A DNA stretch of 16,316 nt from Actinomycetota bacterium. GTDB lineage: Bacteria > Actinomycetota > Geothermincolia > Fen-727 > Anoxymicrobiaceae. This document shows, one piece after another, positions 15,214-16,316 of this stretch; within the stretch, counting starts at the first letter, position 1, and each line of letters opens with the position of its first letter. The stretch lies in NCBI GenBank assembly GCA_018894655.1, contig JAHIPE010000171.1, positions 1-16,316 on the forward strand, written 5' to 3'. Below the pieces are notes generated by a model. It was not told where the DNA came from. It worked only from the letters and a program-made list of their open reading frames with translations, and did no database searches. The position numbers and the translations under genes were made by a program.

Positions 15214-16072
15214 ACATCGCGATACAGAGAACGGCGCTCACGTTTCCGTCGGCGGGCTGGTAGTTGACCCGGTCGACCGGCAGCAGGTAGCAGTCCGCCA
15301 CGTCCCCCTCCAGGAGCCCGGACACCCCCGTGTAGACGATCAGGAACTCCACACCCGGCTCCCTTTGGTCTTTAACCGGTAGCAGTCGCAGGTAGGTCAT
15401 CTCGGTTCCATCACCGGCCCTGAGTGTCTCGGAGGCGACCACGTTCCCGGTGATATGGACGGGCTTGCCCGCGAACTCCTTGAAATCCCGCTCCAGGCGG
15501 CGGGGGTCCTCCTCCAGGGCGATATCCCGAATGAGGCCGGCGTCCCGGGCCGGGAACAGCTCGGGGTGCTCGCCAATAAACTCAGCGGCGGCGGGCTCCA
15601 TCTCCACCCTGGAACTGAGTGGTGTGTCCGGCCAAGAGAGCGACTCCAGCAACTCCTCGTACCTGCCGACCTCCGGCCCGTACTTGCACGCATAGCACTC
15701 GCCCTCGACCGTCTCCACGGCGTAATCGCCACTCTCCGTCTTTGGCACCTCCATGGTGGCCACGCGCTCCTTGTATGTTTTCCCGCACTCGGAGCACTTC
15801 CAAATGATACCGGTCTCGACCAGCACCATCCGGCTCCTCTCTATCTCCCTGGAGATTAAGTAGCTCGCCAGCCCGGTGATGAGCCCAAGGACGATTATCA
15901 CCGACACGGTTACAGCCTTGAACAGCCGGTGCTCCCCTTTCTTGGACTGGAGGGGCGACGGCTCACGGGGCTTCTCCGGCTCGGCTACGAAGCAGTAGCC
16001 GCAGGTCGGGCAAAATATGTTGGTGATCTGGTTCCTGGTCCCGCAATCCGGGCACTTCTTCGTCTCGGGCAT
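15185..16072 (-). CDS. Membrane-anchored protein with two zinc-ribbon sites and a C-terminal OB-like domain, function unknown
   Basis: 295-aa protein. Domains from ATG at 16072: a zinc ribbon at 7-27 (CPDC...CPTC), a hydrophilic linker, one membrane helix (~53-73), a second four-Cys site (C93, C96, C126, C129), a Glu-rich helical region (~130-190), and a beta-rich segment (~195-285, KPVHITGNVV...LRLLPVKD...VEFLIVYT) that recalls a tRNA_anti-like OB fold. Positive charges before the helix suggest N-in/C-out, placing the second Cys site and the OB-like part outside. ATG is preferred over GTG at 16084 because GGAGG lies 5 nt before it. It runs convergently into the glycosyltransferase with a 29-nt overlap. 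I do not recognise a named family; real protein with high confidence, function unknown. Confidence 0.82.
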   Translation of the reverse strand: MPETKKCPDCGTRNQITNIFCPTCGYCFVAEPEKPREPSPLQSKKGEHRLFKAVTVSVIIVLGLITGLASYLISREIERSRMVLVETGIIWKCSECGKTYKERVATMEVPKTESGDYAVETVEGECYACKYGPEVGRYEELLESLSWPDTPLSSRVEMEPAAAEFIGEHPELFPARDAGLIRDIALEEDPRRLERDFKEFAGKPVHITGNVVASETLRAGDGTEMTYLRLLPVKDQREPGVEFLIVYTGVSGLLEGDVADCYLLPVDRVNYQPADGNVSAVLCIAMFMSGGLPPP

Positions 16073-16077
16073 CCCCA

Positions 16078-16082
16078 CCTCC
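16078..16082 (-). promoter_or_regulatory. Ribosome binding site of the zinc-ribbon gene
   Basis: GGAGG on the minus strand, 5 nt before ATG at 16072. It lies inside the longer reading that would start at GTG 16084, which itself has no upstream site; this decides the start. Confidence 0.7.
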
Positions 16083-16139
16083 ACGCTTCTACAGTATTGT
16101 CAAAAACATCGTCCATCCAATAGAACTTTGTGGCATTAT

Positions 16140-16247
16140 GCGGTATTGGGTAACTGATTCTTGGTCCTGTTTTGACCATTTTCCGATGTCCTTCTCGTAT
16201 GTTATAATGTGTTAGCAAGGCAAGCACCTTGAAAAGACCAATACCGC
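16140..16247. repeat. 10-bp perfect inverted repeat flanking a promoter
   Basis: GCGGTATTGG (16140-16149) and CCAATACCGC (16238-16247) are exact reverse complements 88 bp apart. They bracket the outward extended -10 promoter at 16200-16208. Paired operator half-sites for a looping regulator would look like this; a chance match or ends of a small element are alternatives. Confidence 0.6.
16200..16208 (+). promoter_or_regulatory. Outward extended -10 promoter at the right edge
   Basis: TGTTATAAT: a perfect -10 (16203-16208) with the TGn extension. TTCCGA, a poor -35, lies 16 nt upstream; TTGACC (16172-16177) is too far at 25 nt. It would start transcription near 16215, rightwards, giving a leader of at least 100 nt for a gene beyond the window. 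Confidence 0.55.
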
Positions 16248-16316
16248 GGGTTGTTACATAAATACGTCTGTAACGTAAAATTGGCAACCGACAGGTGTTA
16301 GAAAGTTTATCGAAGT

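Larger units (their letters stand above)
16083..16316. other. AT-richer non-coding region at the right edge
   Basis: No convincing gene on either strand, with base composition clearly richer in A+T than the rest. It separates the leftward zinc-ribbon gene from something to the right of the window. For the leftward gene, CATAAT (16135-16140, minus) is a possible -10 without a good -35. A short GTTAC/GTAAC inverted repeat lies at 16253-16274. Confidence 0.5.

Noticed and set aside
15985..16287. 100-codon minus-strand frame extending into the right-edge gap
   Set aside because: It overlaps the zinc-ribbon gene in another frame, and its non-overlapping part lacks a ribosome site and recognisable protein features.

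Overview
The window is GC-rich bacterial chromosome. Many genes start with TTG or GTG, and extended -10 promoters (TGnTATAAT type) recur. Two extracellular enzymes carry long tandem repeats with the signature WYLAEG...LIQNP...VERAMY. From memory, such repeats are common in deep-branching, often uncultured Actinomycetota (Geothermincolia-like lineages). That taxonomic placement is inference; the sequence alone does not prove it. No RNA gene, CRISPR array, insertion sequence or phage gene was seen.

Left third, minus strand (1-6071): two exported proteins. One is an N-acetylmuramoyl-L-alanine amidase with an intact zinc site, cut by the window edge. The other is a 1534-residue clan GH-O glycosidase, closest by eye to GH52 beta-xylosidases. 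It carries a malectin-like domain, a FlgD-type Ig domain and four C-terminal repeats. Both enzymes end in the same ~100-residue repeat, which suggests a shared surface or targeting module.

Middle, plus strand (6091-13962): a nine-gene Mrp-type Na+/H+ antiporter operon behind a promoter with a perfect TTGACA. The order is E, F, G, a stand-alone MbhD-like subunit, an MbhE-MrpB fusion, C, then three large antiporter-like subunits (495, 494 and 691 aa). The usual MrpA is split: its NuoL-like part is the last gene, and its C-terminal MbhD and MbhE parts lie upstream. Most genes overlap or nearly touch, implying translational coupling. The exception is the junction between the second and third large subunits. 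There a 66-bp unit (the tail of the gene plus a REP-like palindrome) has been duplicated, widening a gap that was probably 17 nt to 149 nt.

Right end (13981-16316): a GT4 glycosyltransferase lies 18 nt after the Mrp operon. A membrane-anchored double zinc-ribbon protein of unknown function converges on it. Their 3' ends overlap by 29 nt inside a pair of GC-rich hairpins. The last ~230 bases are AT-richer and non-coding, with an outward extended -10 promoter inside a 10-bp inverted repeat.
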